Shown here one piece after another: positions 16,932-25,426 of a stretch of 64,000 nucleotides of DNA. Origin of the DNA: Bryobacteraceae bacterium (GTDB taxonomy: Bacteria; Acidobacteriota; Terriglobia; Bryobacterales; Bryobacteraceae); contig JAICJH010000010.1 in assembly GCA_025928545.1 (NCBI GenBank), positions 1 to 64,000 on the forward strand, written 5' to 3'. Under the pieces are notes generated by a model. That model did no database searches, had not been told where the DNA came from, and worked only from the letters and a program-made list of their open reading frames with translations. The stretch's first letter is position 1; each line of letters opens with the position of its first letter. The position numbers were made by a program, and so were the translations under genes.

Positions 16932-17678
16932 TCAGGCCTCGATCCGTGAGAACTGCCGGGCGCCGATGGCCAAAAACGCCAGCGTCAACACGCTCAGCAC
17001 CGTAACATCCACCAGCCCGCCGAAATGTGAAACTCCAATCAGCGCCCCGCGGACACCGTCCACCCCGTACGAAAGCGGATCGATGGACGCGAAGAACTTC
17101 ATCACGGTCGGGATGTTCGTCAGCGGGAACAAAGCGCCCGAGAGGAAGTAGATCGGCATCACCAGAAAATTCATCACCATCTGGAAGCCCTGCATGTCCG
17201 TCAGTGTGCATGCAATCGCCGTTCCCAGCGCCGTGAACAGCACTGAAATCAAAATCATGTAACCGAACGCGATCGGGATGCCGGAAATGCTCGTGGGCCG
17301 GAACCCCGCCAGCATGCACACCGCGACCACGATCAGTCCCTGAAAAATCGCCGTCGTCGCGCCCCCCAGTGTGCGTCCGATCATCAAGAGCAGCCGCGGT
17401 TGCGGCGCCACCAGCATTTCCTTCAGGAAGCCGAACTGCCGATCGAACATCAGCTCGATCCCGGAGAAAATCGACGTGAACAGAATCGTCATCCCGATCA
17501 TCCCCGGCGCCAGAAACTGAATATAGTTCCCCTGCCCGGCTTTGGCGAAAATTGCCCCGAAGCCGAATCCGAAGCTAAGCAGATAAAGCAGCGGCTGGCC
17601 AAGCGAAGCGATGATGCGCGGCTTCGAACGCAGATAGCGCTTCACCTGCCGCAACCACAGCACGTAAATTGTCATCAT
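16932..17678 (-). CDS. ABC-2 type transporter permease
   Basis: 248 residues with about six membrane segments (for example PLLYLLSFGFGFGAIF, FLAPGMIGMTILFTSIFSGIEL, MVMNFLVMPIYFLSGALFPLTNIP, VLSVLTLAFLAIGA). The sequence PIYFLSGALFPLTNIP is the conserved ABC-2 permease signature (DrrB/NodJ type). GGAGG at 17687-17691 lies 8 bp before the ATG at 17678, which overlaps the end of the ATPase gene; a GTG at 17693 is possible but less well placed. With the ATPase it should form a drug or lipid exporter. Confidence 0.93.
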   Translation of the reverse strand: MMTIYVLWLRQVKRYLRSKPRIIASLGQPLLYLLSFGFGFGAIFAKAGQGNYIQFLAPGMIGMTILFTSIFSGIELMFDRQFGFLKEMLVAPQPRLLLMIGRTLGGATTAIFQGLIVVAVCMLAGFRPTSISGIPIAFGYMILISVLFTALGTAIACTLTDMQGFQMVMNFLVMPIYFLSGALFPLTNIPTVMKFFASIDPLSYGVDGVRGALIGVSHFGGLVDVTVLSVLTLAFLAIGARQFSRIEA

Positions 17679-18466
17679 CGTTTTTTCCTCCACATTTGCG
17701 CCATATTCTTGAGGCTTTGATTTGCATCCGCGCTTTCTTCCCGAATGCTGTTGCCCGTCAGGGCGAGAAATGCGGCTTCCAGCGTTTCCGAATTCGTCTG
17801 CTGTTTCAGTTCCGCCGGAGTGCCCTGCGCCACGATCGTCCCGTGGTCGATGATGGCCACGCGATGAGCCACACGGTCCGCCTCGTCCATGTAGTGCGTC
17901 GTCAGGAATACCGTGACCCGTTCTTCTTCGTTGAGCTTCTTGACCTGCGCCCAGAGTTGATTGCGCGTCTGCGGGTCCAGACCGAGCGTCGGCTCATCCA
18001 GAAAGATGATTTTCGGAACATGGAGCAAACTGCGGGCGATTTCGAGCCGCCGCCGCATGCCGCCGGAAAATTGCTTCACCGGATCGTTCCGCCTGTCCCA
18101 AAGTTCGAAAAGTTTCAGCAGGCTTTCACTGCGCTCCACGCTGACCTTGTGAGGCACCTCGTAAAGCGCGCCGTGCAGTTCCAGATTCTCCAGCGCCGTC
18201 AGTTCATCGTCCAGACTCGGATCCTGAAAAACAATCCCGAAGCGCTTACGGACTTCATTCTGTTTGGTCGCCGGGTCCAGCCCATCGATTTCGATCTTGC
18301 CGCCAGTCGGACGCAACAGCGTCGTCAGCATTTTGATGGTCGTAGTCTTCCCCGCGCCGTTTGGCCCGAGGAACGCGAAGATTTCACCCATCCCGACTTC
18401 GAAACTAACGTCGCGAACGGCCTTGATCTCCCCAAAAGTTTTCGTCAGATTTTCGACGCGGATCAT
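17675..18466 (-). CDS. ABC transporter ATP-binding protein (drug-efflux type)
   Basis: 263 residues with Walker A GPNGAGKTTTIK (about 34-45), the signature FSGGMRRRLEIARSLL, Walker B IIFLDEPTLGLD, and a switch His in TTHYMDEADRVAHRVAI. The closest subfamily by motif is DrrA/CcmA-like multidrug ATPases. It is the first gene of the operon; the start ATG at 18466 is 7 bp from the palindrome that probably binds the TetR protein encoded at the operon end. The C-terminal 60 residues carry a usual linker helix (TPAELKQQTNSETLEAAFLALTG). Confidence 0.95.
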   Translation of the reverse strand: MIRVENLTKTFGEIKAVRDVSFEVGMGEIFAFLGPNGAGKTTTIKMLTTLLRPTGGKIEIDGLDPATKQNEVRKRFGIVFQDPSLDDELTALENLELHGALYEVPHKVSVERSESLLKLFELWDRRNDPVKQFSGGMRRRLEIARSLLHVPKIIFLDEPTLGLDPQTRNQLWAQVKKLNEEERVTVFLTTHYMDEADRVAHRVAIIDHGTIVAQGTPAELKQQTNSETLEAAFLALTGNSIREESADANQSLKNMAQMWRKKR

Positions 18467-18472
18467 GAAAGT

Positions 18473-18498
18473 AATACTAAACTGAACCGTTTAGTATT
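18473..18498. promoter_or_regulatory. TetR operator of the ABC efflux operon
   Basis: A perfect inverted repeat with 10-bp arms, AATACTAAAC and GTTTAGTATT, with a 6-bp spacer TGAACC. It lies 7-32 bp upstream of the ATPase start codon, so a bound dimer would cover the promoter or the leader. The only regulator in the operon is a TetR protein, which makes autoregulation the simplest reading. Confidence 0.75.
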
Positions 18499-18616
18499 GT
18501 CAAGAGGAAAGTCTACCCCCTTCCACTGAAGGAGATACCTCCTGAAAATTGCGGAGAGGAATTGTCTCCGGCCCTAAAGTTCTGATACTCTCCCGATCAG
18601 TTCTTCATCCGGCATC

Positions 18617-19117
18617 TTGCTTCAAGCCTACCGCCCGGACGATCCTCGCCCCGCAGGGTTGGATCGATCCGGCAAATGCCCCGCAGCCGGGCCGTACCCC
18701 TCACATTTCAGTCTTTTCGTTGGAGTTTTAACGCTTCTGGTCACAGCAGCCAGCTTGCCGGGTTCGCCCCTTGACGAGATCCCCACGCCGGAAATGTCCT
18801 TGCTGGACGAACAGCTTCAGGACAAAGTCAGCATCATTTGTCCCGATTCGGAACCCGAATTGGGACTGACCGCCGACCAGGGTGACATTTGGGATGCAGT
18901 CCCGCCTCAACAAATAGACAATTCGTCGGACGTATCCGTATCTCCGGAACTTGTCGAGGCCGGCGTGAAAGACTTCCGAACTCTGGAAAGCACCGCCGTA
19001 CCCTCAACCACGCCGGGAATCTGGTTTGTGGCCTTCACACCGCTGATCGGAGCAATCCTGAGATGGCAAGTCCGCCCACCCCAACGAAATCGACGGCGAA
19101 GACATCGGCGAGTCTGA
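18617..19117 (+). CDS. Hypothetical secreted protein with PEP-CTERM-like tail (uncertain)
   Basis: An open frame of up to 166 codons in an otherwise empty 675-bp gap. No ATG precedes the hydrophobic stretch FSLFVGVLTLLVTAASLPG; only TTG codons at 18617 and 18659 do, so the start is unsure. The mature part is acidic (DEIPTPEMSLLDEQL, DSEPELGLTADQGD). The end, VPSTTPG plus hydrophobic GIWFVAFTPLIGAIL and an Arg-rich tail, has the layout of an exosortase sorting signal. The window holds one clear PEP-CTERM protein (52335-53258), so this is possible. It could also be a chance frame. Confidence 0.35.
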   Translation: MLQAYRPDDPRPAGLDRSGKCPAAGPYPSHFSLFVGVLTLLVTAASLPGSPLDEIPTPEMSLLDEQLQDKVSIICPDSEPELGLTADQGDIWDAVPPQQIDNSSDVSVSPELVEAGVKDFRTLESTAVPSTTPGIWFVAFTPLIGAILRWQVRPPQRNRRRRHRRV

Positions 19118-19149
19118 TCGGCGTGAATCGCGGTTCATCGGGCGGCCAT
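19117..19149 (-). repeat. Dispersed 10-bp-unit repeat, copy A
   Basis: Read on the plus strand it is ATCGGCGTGA-ATCGCGGTTC-ATCGGGCGGCC-AT: three related units of about 10 bp. It starts 25 bp after the stop of the minus-strand anti-sigma gene (19174). It matches copies at 25529, 28445 and 31823. Confidence 0.75.
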
Positions 19150-19173
19150 TTAGGTTTTTTCTGGCCGCAGCGC

Positions 19174-19422
19174 TTATTCGGGTTTCTTCCCAGCCGCAAT
19201 CTTACGTTCCACCGCGGCCATGAGCCGCGCATGCACATCCTCGGGAATTGTGCAGCTTTCCATCCCCTTATAAACCTGGATGGTCTTCTTCGTCGTATCG
19301 CAGATCACCCAGCAATTCGGGCATTCCGTGATATGACGCTGCAACTTGTCCCGAACCTCGATGCTGGTCTTTTCGTCCAGGTAGTCGGTGAGCTCAGTCA
19401 GGAATTCTTTACAGGTAAGCAA
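19174..19422 (-). CDS. Small zinc-finger anti-sigma factor (ZAS/RsrA-like)
   Basis: 82 residues: MLTCKEFLTELTDYLDEKTS then KLQRHITECPNCWVICDTT, the HxxxCxxC zinc motif of soluble anti-sigma factors, plus a leading Cys at position 4. There is no membrane segment, so it is a cytoplasmic anti-sigma, possibly redox responsive as in RsrA/ChrR relatives (family knowledge). The start is TTG at 19422, overlapping the end of the sigma gene by 14 bp, with AGGAGA about 12 bp upstream. No ATG is available at the N-terminus expected for the family. Confidence 0.85.
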   Translation of the reverse strand: MLTCKEFLTELTDYLDEKTSIEVRDKLQRHITECPNCWVICDTTKKTIQVYKGMESCTIPEDVHARLMAAVERKIAAGKKPE

Positions 19423-20047
19423 AGGCGTCGTCTCCTTTGCGTTTGAAAAAACGCGTGAGTTTATCGCGCAGTTGCAGCCGCGCGCGCAGCAGGCGGCTCT
19501 TCACTGCCGGCACCGTAAGGTCCAGCGCCTCGGCCGTCTCTTCCGTCGAGAGACCATCCACATCCCGAAGTGTAAAAACGGTCCGGTAGATCGGCAGCAA
19601 CCCGTCGATCGCCTCCGTCAGAATCGTGTTCATCTCTTCCCGCGAGAACTGCTCTTCCGGATCCGGATCCCAGGCCGCCACTTCGCGGACCACCATGTCT
19701 TCGCCCGTATCAATCTGTTCATCGAGTGAAATCGTCTTGTCGCTCTTGCGCTTGCGCAGCTTCATCAGCGCCTGATTGACCGCGATGCGAACGATCCACG
19801 TATAGAACTTCGAATTGCCCTGGAACTGATCCAGGTGCTCGTACGCCTTAAAAAACGCTTCCTGGAGCACATCCTCGGCATCTTCCCGATTCTGTGTAAT
19901 ATTCATCGCCAGGCGGAATATCTTGCCTTCATACCGGTTGATCAGGACCGAAAAAGCGGCCCCGTCACCCGCTTTCGCACGCGCCACCAGCTCCAACTCA
20001 TCGCTGGGTGCCTCCGTTGGCGCTGCTGGAATTGTTTCAATTGCCAT
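19409..20047 (-). CDS. ECF-type RNA polymerase sigma factor (RpoE-like)
   Basis: 212 residues from the ATG at 20047. Region 2: FSVLINRYEGKIFRLAMNITQNREDAEDVLQEAFFKAYEH, then FYTWIVRIAVNQALMKLRKRK. Region 4: LPIYRTVFTLRDVDGLSTEETAEALDLTVPAVKSRLLRARLQLRDKL. The frame stays open to 20155, but the extra 36 residues are Gly/Pro-rich and unlike a sigma factor. A GGAG lies about 12 bp upstream of the chosen ATG. The next gene is its anti-sigma factor, with overlapping ends. Confidence 0.93.
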   Translation of the reverse strand: MAIETIPAAPTEAPSDELELVARAKAGDGAAFSVLINRYEGKIFRLAMNITQNREDAEDVLQEAFFKAYEHLDQFQGNSKFYTWIVRIAVNQALMKLRKRKSDKTISLDEQIDTGEDMVVREVAAWDPDPEEQFSREEMNTILTEAIDGLLPIYRTVFTLRDVDGLSTEETAEALDLTVPAVKSRLLRARLQLRDKLTRFFKRKGDDAFAYL

Positions 20048-20209
20048 TTCGCGCAATGCTCCATTCTCCCATGCATGCCCGGAGACGTAACCCGGCCCCG
20101 CGCCAAAACCCGGATGAAAGCCAGGGCCGCCGGATTGGGCTGATGCAAGGATCATCCCGTTTTGGATGACTCAGCCGCCCAAAAGTTTCAGATTTGCCGC
20201 CCGGCAGCT

Positions 20210-20902
20210 CTACTTCGGAACAGGCGGTGGGTTCCAGGCCTTCAAAACCCGCAGGATGTACTCCCGCGTCTCGCGATACGGTGGAACCCCGTGGTACTTC
20301 TCCACTGCGGCAGGACCGGCATTATAGGCCGCCAGCGCCAGCACCACCTGGTCCGGTTTGTCTTCGTACAGCGCCAGCAGGTCTCTCAGGTACCGCGCCC
20401 CGCCGTCCGCATTGTCCGAAGGCTTCGCTGCATCCACCCCAAGATCTTTCGCCGTCGCGGGCATCAGTTGCATCAAGCCCACCGCGCCTTTCGGCGAGAC
20501 AGCAGCGGGATTGAAACCCGATTCCGTCTTCATCACGCCCGATACGAAACCGGAAGGCAGCGAGTATTTCAGAGCAACAGCCTCGGCCAGTTGCGCAGGC
20601 GTCAACGCCGCGGGAACCACCGGAGCCTGCCGGGGCGGGTCCGCCTCCGCAACAACCGGAGCCGCATCCACAACAACCGAAGCTGGCGCAGGCGCAGCCG
20701 GAGATTCCGTCTGCTCCACCCGCGATACCAACTCCAGCGCCATCTCCGTCACGCCATCGCCCGAAAAAATCCGGATCCTGCTGCCCACCACTTCGTGCCG
20801 GTCGGCCGCCATCTCATACCCGGTCCGCAGCACGATCCTCTCGTTTGCGAAAGTCGGCAATGCCAGCACGCCCAGCCCGATAATATATAGGAACCTATTC
20901 AT
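20210..20902 (-). CDS. Lytic murein transglycosylase (SLT domain)
   Basis: 230 residues. A signal peptide (MNRFLYIIGLGVLALPTFA) leads to a short beta-like region (RIVLRTGYEMAADRHEVVGSR), a Pro/Ala-rich linker (about 68-100) and an SLT domain (about 108-215). The catalytic Glu lies in MKTESGFNPAA, with GLMQLMPATAKDLGV and ALAAYNAGPAAVEKY as supporting motifs. It should cleave peptidoglycan glycan strands in the periplasm to give anhydro-muropeptides. Its ATG and that of thrC overlap within the tetranucleotide CATG at 20900-20903, so each promoter must lie inside the other gene. Confidence 0.93.
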   Translation of the reverse strand: MNRFLYIIGLGVLALPTFANERIVLRTGYEMAADRHEVVGSRIRIFSGDGVTEMALELVSRVEQTESPAAPAPASVVVDAAPVVAEADPPRQAPVVPAALTPAQLAEAVALKYSLPSGFVSGVMKTESGFNPAAVSPKGAVGLMQLMPATAKDLGVDAAKPSDNADGGARYLRDLLALYEDKPDQVVLALAAYNAGPAAVEKYHGVPPYRETREYILRVLKAWNPPPVPK

Positions 20903-22133
20903 GCCCCAAACCTGTCTGACGCATCTCGAGTGCAGCCTGTGCAGCAAAATATTCGAAGCCGGTCGTACCTGGAACCTGTGCGAATGCGGTGGACCCCTGC
21001 TCGTTCGCTACGACCTGGCTCGTCTGAAAGCCGAATGGCCCCGTGAATCCCTAAGCTCCGCCGCCAACTCCATGTGGCGTTACGGACCCGCTCTGCCTGT
21101 CCGCGATAGAACCTCCATTGTCTCACTCGGCGAAGGCATGACGCCGCTGTTGCCCGCCCGCCGCACCGGCGCCCGTATCGGAGCGCACAATCTCCTGATT
21201 AAAGACGAAGGCCTCAATCCGACCGGCTCCTTCAAAGCCCGCGGTCTCTCCTGCGCCATCTCCATGTGTGTCGAACTCGGAGTCAAAATCCTGGCCATTC
21301 CCTCGGCAGGCAATGCCGCCAGCGCCCTTTCGGCCTACGCCGCCGCAGCCAGCCTCGAAGCTCACATCTTCATGCCCGCCGATGTCCCCCAGGCCAATTT
21401 CATCGAATGCAAAGCCTACGGCGCTCACGTCACCCTGGTGGATGGCCTCATCAGCGATTGCGGCCGCATCGTCGGCGAAAATTGCAAAAAACACGGCTGG
21501 TTTGACATCAGCACCCTCAAAGAGCCGTACCGCATCGAAGGCAAGAAAACGATGGGCTACGAAGTCGCTGAGCAACTCAACTGGACTCTTCCCGACGCCA
21601 TCCTTTACCCTGCCGGCGGTGGCGTCGGCATGATCGGCATGTGGAAAGCTTTCGCCGAAATGGAAGCTCTCGGCTGGATTTCCTCAAAGCGCCCCAAAAT
21701 GATCGCCGTCCAGTCCACCGGCTGCCAGCCCATCGTCCGCGCTTTTGAAGAAGGCGAAGATGCCAGCCGCTTCTGGGATGGCGCCTCCACCGTTGCCGCC
21801 GGTCTGCGCGTACCAAAACCGCTCGGCGACCGCCTCACGCTAAAAGCCGTCCGCGAAAGTTCCGGCTGCGCCATCGCCGTGCCCGATCGCGATTTGATGG
21901 ACGCCGGCATCCGCCTCGCCTCCGAAGAAGGCATCTTCGCTGCGCCCGAAGGTGCCGCCTGCGTAGCCGCCGCCGAACGCCTCCTCCGCGAAGGCTTCCT
22001 CAAGCCCGACGACCAGATCGTCATCTACAACACCGGCTCCGGCCTCAAGTATCTGGAAGCGTATTCCGTCCGCTTCCCGCGCACCGCCGCCGGTCAGACC
22101 GACAAACTCGGCGGTCTCATCACGCCCCGCTGA
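20901..22133 (+). CDS. thrC: Threonine synthase
   Basis: 410 residues. Converts O-phosphohomoserine to threonine with PLP. A four-Cys zinc-ribbon-like start (CSLCSKIFEAGRTWNLCECGG) is typical of the long form. The PLP lysine lies in NPTGSFKARG, the phosphate-binding loop in IPSAGNAASAL, and the C-terminal IVIYNTGSGLKYLEAY is characteristic. AGGA at 20889-20892, 8 bp upstream, supports the ATG at 20901. The reading frame is open 181 codons further upstream, but that stretch is antisense to the lytic transglycosylase. Head-to-head with that gene with start codons overlapping by 2 bp. Confidence 0.96.
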   Translation: MPQTCLTHLECSLCSKIFEAGRTWNLCECGGPLLVRYDLARLKAEWPRESLSSAANSMWRYGPALPVRDRTSIVSLGEGMTPLLPARRTGARIGAHNLLIKDEGLNPTGSFKARGLSCAISMCVELGVKILAIPSAGNAASALSAYAAAASLEAHIFMPADVPQANFIECKAYGAHVTLVDGLISDCGRIVGENCKKHGWFDISTLKEPYRIEGKKTMGYEVAEQLNWTLPDAILYPAGGGVGMIGMWKAFAEMEALGWISSKRPKMIAVQSTGCQPIVRAFEEGEDASRFWDGASTVAAGLRVPKPLGDRLTLKAVRESSGCAIAVPDRDLMDAGIRLASEEGIFAAPEGAACVAAAERLLREGFLKPDDQIVIYNTGSGLKYLEAYSVRFPRTAAGQTDKLGGLITPR

Positions 22134-22238
22134 GTATTCCCGGCCTCACAGCCGCTGACGCCACAGTATGATGAGTTTAAGTGCTCCGCGGAATCTCCGC
22201 GAGCTCCCGCGTCATCGAAAGTAATTGAAAGGTCACGA

Positions 22239-22865
22239 ATGAATAACTCCGTTCTAGTCCCCATGGTTGTGGAGCAGACCTCGCGAGGCGAACGCGCCTA
22301 CGATATCTACTCGCGTCTCCTGAAAGAAAACATCATCTTCCTCGGTACGCCGGTCGACGACAATGTCGCCAACCTGATCATTGCCCAGTTGCTGTTCCTT
22401 GAAGCCGAAGACCCGGAGCGCGACATTTCCATCTACATCAATTCCCCCGGTGGTTCCATCACCGCGGGTCTTGCGATTCTGGACACGATGGCTTTCGTTC
22501 GCCCCAATATCGTGACCATTTGCGTCGGCCAGGCTGCCTCCATGGCCGCCGTGCTGCTCGCAGCCGGTACCAAAGGCAAGCGCTTCAGTCTGCCGAATTC
22601 GCGCATCATGATCCACCAGCCCTCCATGCAGGGGCTGGCCGGACAGGCTGCCGATATTGATATTTACGCCAAAGAAATTCTGCGCATGCGCGAGATTTTG
22701 AACAAAATTCTCGCCGACGCCAGCGGCCAGCCCCTCGAGCGCGTCGCCCGCGACGTCGACCGCGATTACATCATGAGTTCGGATCAGGCTGTGGATTACG
22801 GCATCATCGATCGCGTCATCTCAAGCCGCGAACTGGCGCCGACGCCGGTTTCCAAGCCCGCGTAG
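22239..22865 (+). CDS. clpP: ATP-dependent Clp protease proteolytic subunit
   Basis: 208 residues. ClpP forms two stacked heptamers that degrade proteins fed in by ClpX or ClpA/C. The catalytic triad is present: Ser in [14 protein letters not shown], His in MIHQPSMQG, Asp in [26 protein letters not shown] is the oxyanion segment. The N-terminus [20 protein letters not shown] is also standard. GAAAGG lies just upstream of the ATG. No clpX or tig is adjacent; thrC precedes it by 105 bp. A strong hairpin follows the stop. Confidence 0.97.
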   Translation: MNNSVLVPMVVEQTSRGERAYDIYSRLLKENIIFLGTPVDDNVANLIIAQLLFLEAEDPERDISIYINSPGGSITAGLAILDTMAFVRPNIVTICVGQAASMAAVLLAAGTKGKRFSLPNSRIMIHQPSMQGLAGQAADIDIYAKEILRMREILNKILADASGQPLERVARDVDRDYIMSSDQAVDYGIIDRVISSRELAPTPVSKPA

Positions 22866-22876
22866 CCAACTGCGTG

Positions 22877-22924
22877 TGCCACCTATGCCGTTTGGCGCGA
22901 AGCTCGCAAACGGCATAGGCGGCA
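22877..22924. terminator. Long hairpin after clpP, probably a bidirectional terminator
   Basis: Arms TGCCACCTATGCCGTTTG (22877-22894) and its complement (22907-22924) pair over 18 bp with one G-U/A-C mismatch; the loop is 12 nt. It lies in the 63-bp space between the convergent clpP and the 22929-23612 gene. No U-run follows, so it may instead be a REP-like element or an RNA 3'-end stabiliser. Confidence 0.65.
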
Positions 22925-22928
22925 CCGC

Positions 22929-23612
22929 CTACTTATCCTTAGTCCCTGAAAACGTCCCCGTCACTCCGGCCACGGCAATATCGCCCTTCATCGAAGTTCC
23001 CGCCGCGTCCAAAGTAGCCGTATACGTCAAATCATAGGGCTGTTCCCGCACCACGTGATTCTGGAGTGTCACTTTGTTCCCCGCAAAACTCCCCGTCGTG
23101 GGGCTGTTGCCGAGATCCTTGTAAGCGCAATTGCCGGAAACCTTTTCTCCATCCCGCGTCAACACGCATTTCATATCGATGACGTTGCCCACCACATCGC
23201 CTGTGATCGACCAGGTGCCGGCAATATCGGCCGCGCCGGCAGACGGAGCTGCCGCGGCCGGGGACGAAGTCTTCTTCGCCGAAAACGTACCTGTAACTCC
23301 GGCCACCGCGATCTCTCCCTCCATCGAGTTGCCCGACGCATCCAGCGCACCCGTATACGTCAATTGATAATCGCCAAAAGTATTTGAAAACGTCACCTTA
23401 TCGGCGGTGACCGAGCCGCTCGTTTCCGACGAACCCTGCGCCATTCCGCATGTTCCTGTCACCTTCGCGTCGGCCTGTTTAAAAGTACAGGTCATATTGA
23501 CGGCATTCCCCACAATGTCCCCGCTCACCGTCCAGGCGCCCGAGATGTCGGCTGCCACCCCAGGCAGCGCGCACATGGCGGCCGCAAACGCGGCCATTAC
23601 GATTTTTTTCAT
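22929..23612 (-). CDS. Secreted protein with two tandem copies of a small beta domain
   Basis: 227 residues. A signal peptide (MKKIVMAAFAAAMCALPGVAA) is followed by two homologous units (about 21-112 and 130-225). Unit 1 starts ADISGAWTVSGDIVGNAVNM and ends EGEIAVAGVTGTFSAKK; unit 2 starts ADIAGTWSITGDVVGNVIDM and ends KGDIAVAGVTGTFSGTK. Each has a Cys pair (MTCTF..GTCG and MKCVL..GNCA) that could form a disulfide. The fold looks like a small beta-barrel or lipocalin-like sheet; function unknown. The ATG at 23612 is set by the signal peptide. Convergent with clpP. Confidence 0.8.
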   Translation of the reverse strand: MKKIVMAAFAAAMCALPGVAADISGAWTVSGDIVGNAVNMTCTFKQADAKVTGTCGMAQGSSETSGSVTADKVTFSNTFGDYQLTYTGALDASGNSMEGEIAVAGVTGTFSAKKTSSPAAAAPSAGAADIAGTWSITGDVVGNVIDMKCVLTRDGEKVSGNCAYKDLGNSPTTGSFAGNKVTLQNHVVREQPYDLTYTATLDAAGTSMKGDIAVAGVTGTFSGTKDK

Positions 23613-23665
23613 GGCTCGATTATATTGCATTTTGAGAATCCCCCCGTCGCCACCGCCCGCGCCAC

Positions 23666-25426
23666 CTACCGGAACTCGAACGAGAACGGCATCATCCGCA
23701 TCATGCCGCCATGCATCCACACCCGCAGCCGGCTATCGCGCAGCGCCGCGCGCACAGGCTCCAGCCCGGCGCGGCCGGCAAGGGCAGCCAGTGCGTCTGA
23801 TCCGTCATCGCTCCCCGCCGCCTGCATAATATAATCCAGCAGCGATTTCTTCGCCGGATACAGCACCAGATTCACGTGGCTCGAAGCGGGAATCTTCGCC
23901 ATTTCCCGCGCCTTCTGCACCGCGGCATCGATACCGCCCATATCGTCCACCAAACCCTTGTCCTTCGCCTGATTCCCCAGCCATACCCGACCCTGTGCCA
24001 CAGGCTCAACATCGCTGACCGGCTTGTTCCGCGCCTTCGAAACTTTATCCAGAAAGTCGTCGTACGTCGCGTCGATACCCTGCTTCAGCTTGGCCCGCTC
24101 ATCCGGCGTCAGCGATGAATAATCCGAATCGATCATCGCGTATTTCCCGCGGCTCACCGTGTCTTTCGTGACCCCCAGCTTGTCGTAAAGCCCATGCAGA
24201 TTCGGCTTCCCGAACACCACGCCGATCGACCCCGTGATCGTCCCCGGATACGCCACGATCGGGCTCCCCGTCATCGCCATGTAATATCCGCCGGAAGCCG
24301 CCTCATCGCCCATCGAAATCACCATGGGCTTCTTCGCCTTCAATCGGTTCATCGCGCGCCACATATCGTCGGAAGCCACCACTTCGCCCCCCGGCGAGTT
24401 GATCCGCACGATCGCCGCCTTCACCGAACTGTCATTCTCAATCTTTTCCAGCATGCGGTCGAACGCACCCGATTCCAGTCCGCTCGCGTCGGAATCGTCC
24501 CCGCGCGCAATCGTGCCTTCCCCCACCACAAACGCAATCTGAGCGCTGTTCGCGCCCGAGCCGCCCATCCCCGCCGAGGCGTCCGTGACGCGCGCATAAT
24601 CTTTTTCAGAGGCCTTCTTCAGTTCCGATTGGTGCAGCGTCGTCTTCAACTCTCCGAAGACTTCGTCCTCGTACCGCAGGTCGTCCACCAGTCCCGACTC
24701 CTTGGCCTGCTTAGCAAGAAACGGCCCCTGATCGATAATGCTCCGAACCGCCCCCGCATCCTTACCGCGCCCTTTCACAATCGTGTCGATCAGATCGCCA
24801 TACAGCCCGTCCGCCAGGCTGTTCATGACTTCCCTCGTCTCCGGGCTCATGGACGCGCGCGTAAACTGATCGCCATAATCCTTATAAGCGCCGGCGTGTT
24901 CCACATCCACCTGAACGCCCAGCTTGTCCAGCGTGTTCTTGAAATAGATCATCTGGAACCCGATGCCTTTCAGGTTCAGCATGTCGCTCGGCGGCATGTA
25001 GATTTTCGATGCCGCTGTCGCCATGTAGTAATCGCGCAGGGTGGGCGATTTCAAAAACGCCACCAGCGGTTTACCCGACTTGCGGAAGTTCTCGAGATCC
25101 GCGCGAATCTCCTGCATGGTGGCCCAGCCCACGCTCGCGCCCTCCGGCTCGAACACAACCGCCTTCACGCGCGAATCCGCCGCCGCCCGTCGCAGCATGC
25201 TCCACACATTCTCCACCGTGATGGAACTGCGTTCGCCCAGCCCCGGAATGGAAAACTCCACTGGCGGCTTCTCGGGCACATCGCCCGATACATGCAGAAT
25301 CAGCGTCGAGCCATCGGCAATCGTCGCCGGCTTCGACCGCAGCGACGCGATCGCGAAAAATCCAATAACCCCGATCAGGACAACAAGGATCGCGCCAGTC
25401 AAAAGACCCAGCAGAAATTTACCCAT
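23666..25426 (-). CDS. sppA: Signal peptide peptidase SppA, 67K type
   Basis: 586 residues, the length of the double-domain form. One N-terminal membrane segment (LLGLLTGAILVVLIGVIGFFAIAS) anchors it, with both S49 peptidase domains outside. The general-base Lys is in HAGAYKDYGDQFTR of the first half and the nucleophile Ser in ISMGDEAASGGYYMAM of the second, as in E. coli SppA. SppA clears cleaved signal peptides from the membrane. The gene stands alone, 53 bp from its minus-strand neighbour downstream. Confidence 0.95.
   Translation of the reverse strand: MGKFLLGLLTGAILVVLIGVIGFFAIASLRSKPATIADGSTLILHVSGDVPEKPPVEFSIPGLGERSSITVENVWSMLRRAAADSRVKAVVFEPEGASVGWATMQEIRADLENFRKSGKPLVAFLKSPTLRDYYMATAASKIYMPPSDMLNLKGIGFQMIYFKNTLDKLGVQVDVEHAGAYKDYGDQFTRASMSPETREVMNSLADGLYGDLIDTIVKGRGKDAGAVRSIIDQGPFLAKQAKESGLVDDLRYEDEVFGELKTTLHQSELKKASEKDYARVTDASAGMGGSGANSAQIAFVVGEGTIARGDDSDASGLESGAFDRMLEKIENDSSVKAAIVRINSPGGEVVASDDMWRAMNRLKAKKPMVISMGDEAASGGYYMAMTGSPIVAYPGTITGSIGVVFGKPNLHGLYDKLGVTKDTVSRGKYAMIDSDYSSLTPDERAKLKQGIDATYDDFLDKVSKARNKPVSDVEPVAQGRVWLGNQAKDKGLVDDMGGIDAAVQKAREMAKIPASSHVNLVLYPAKKSLLDYIMQAAGSDDGSDALAALAGRAGLEPVRAALRDSRLRVWMHGGMMRMMPFSFEFR

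Noticed and set aside
20358-20900. Upstream extension of the threonine synthase frame
   Set aside because: This part lies opposite the lytic transglycosylase and lacks ThrC similarity; the zinc-ribbon start and a ribosome site fix the ATG at 20901.
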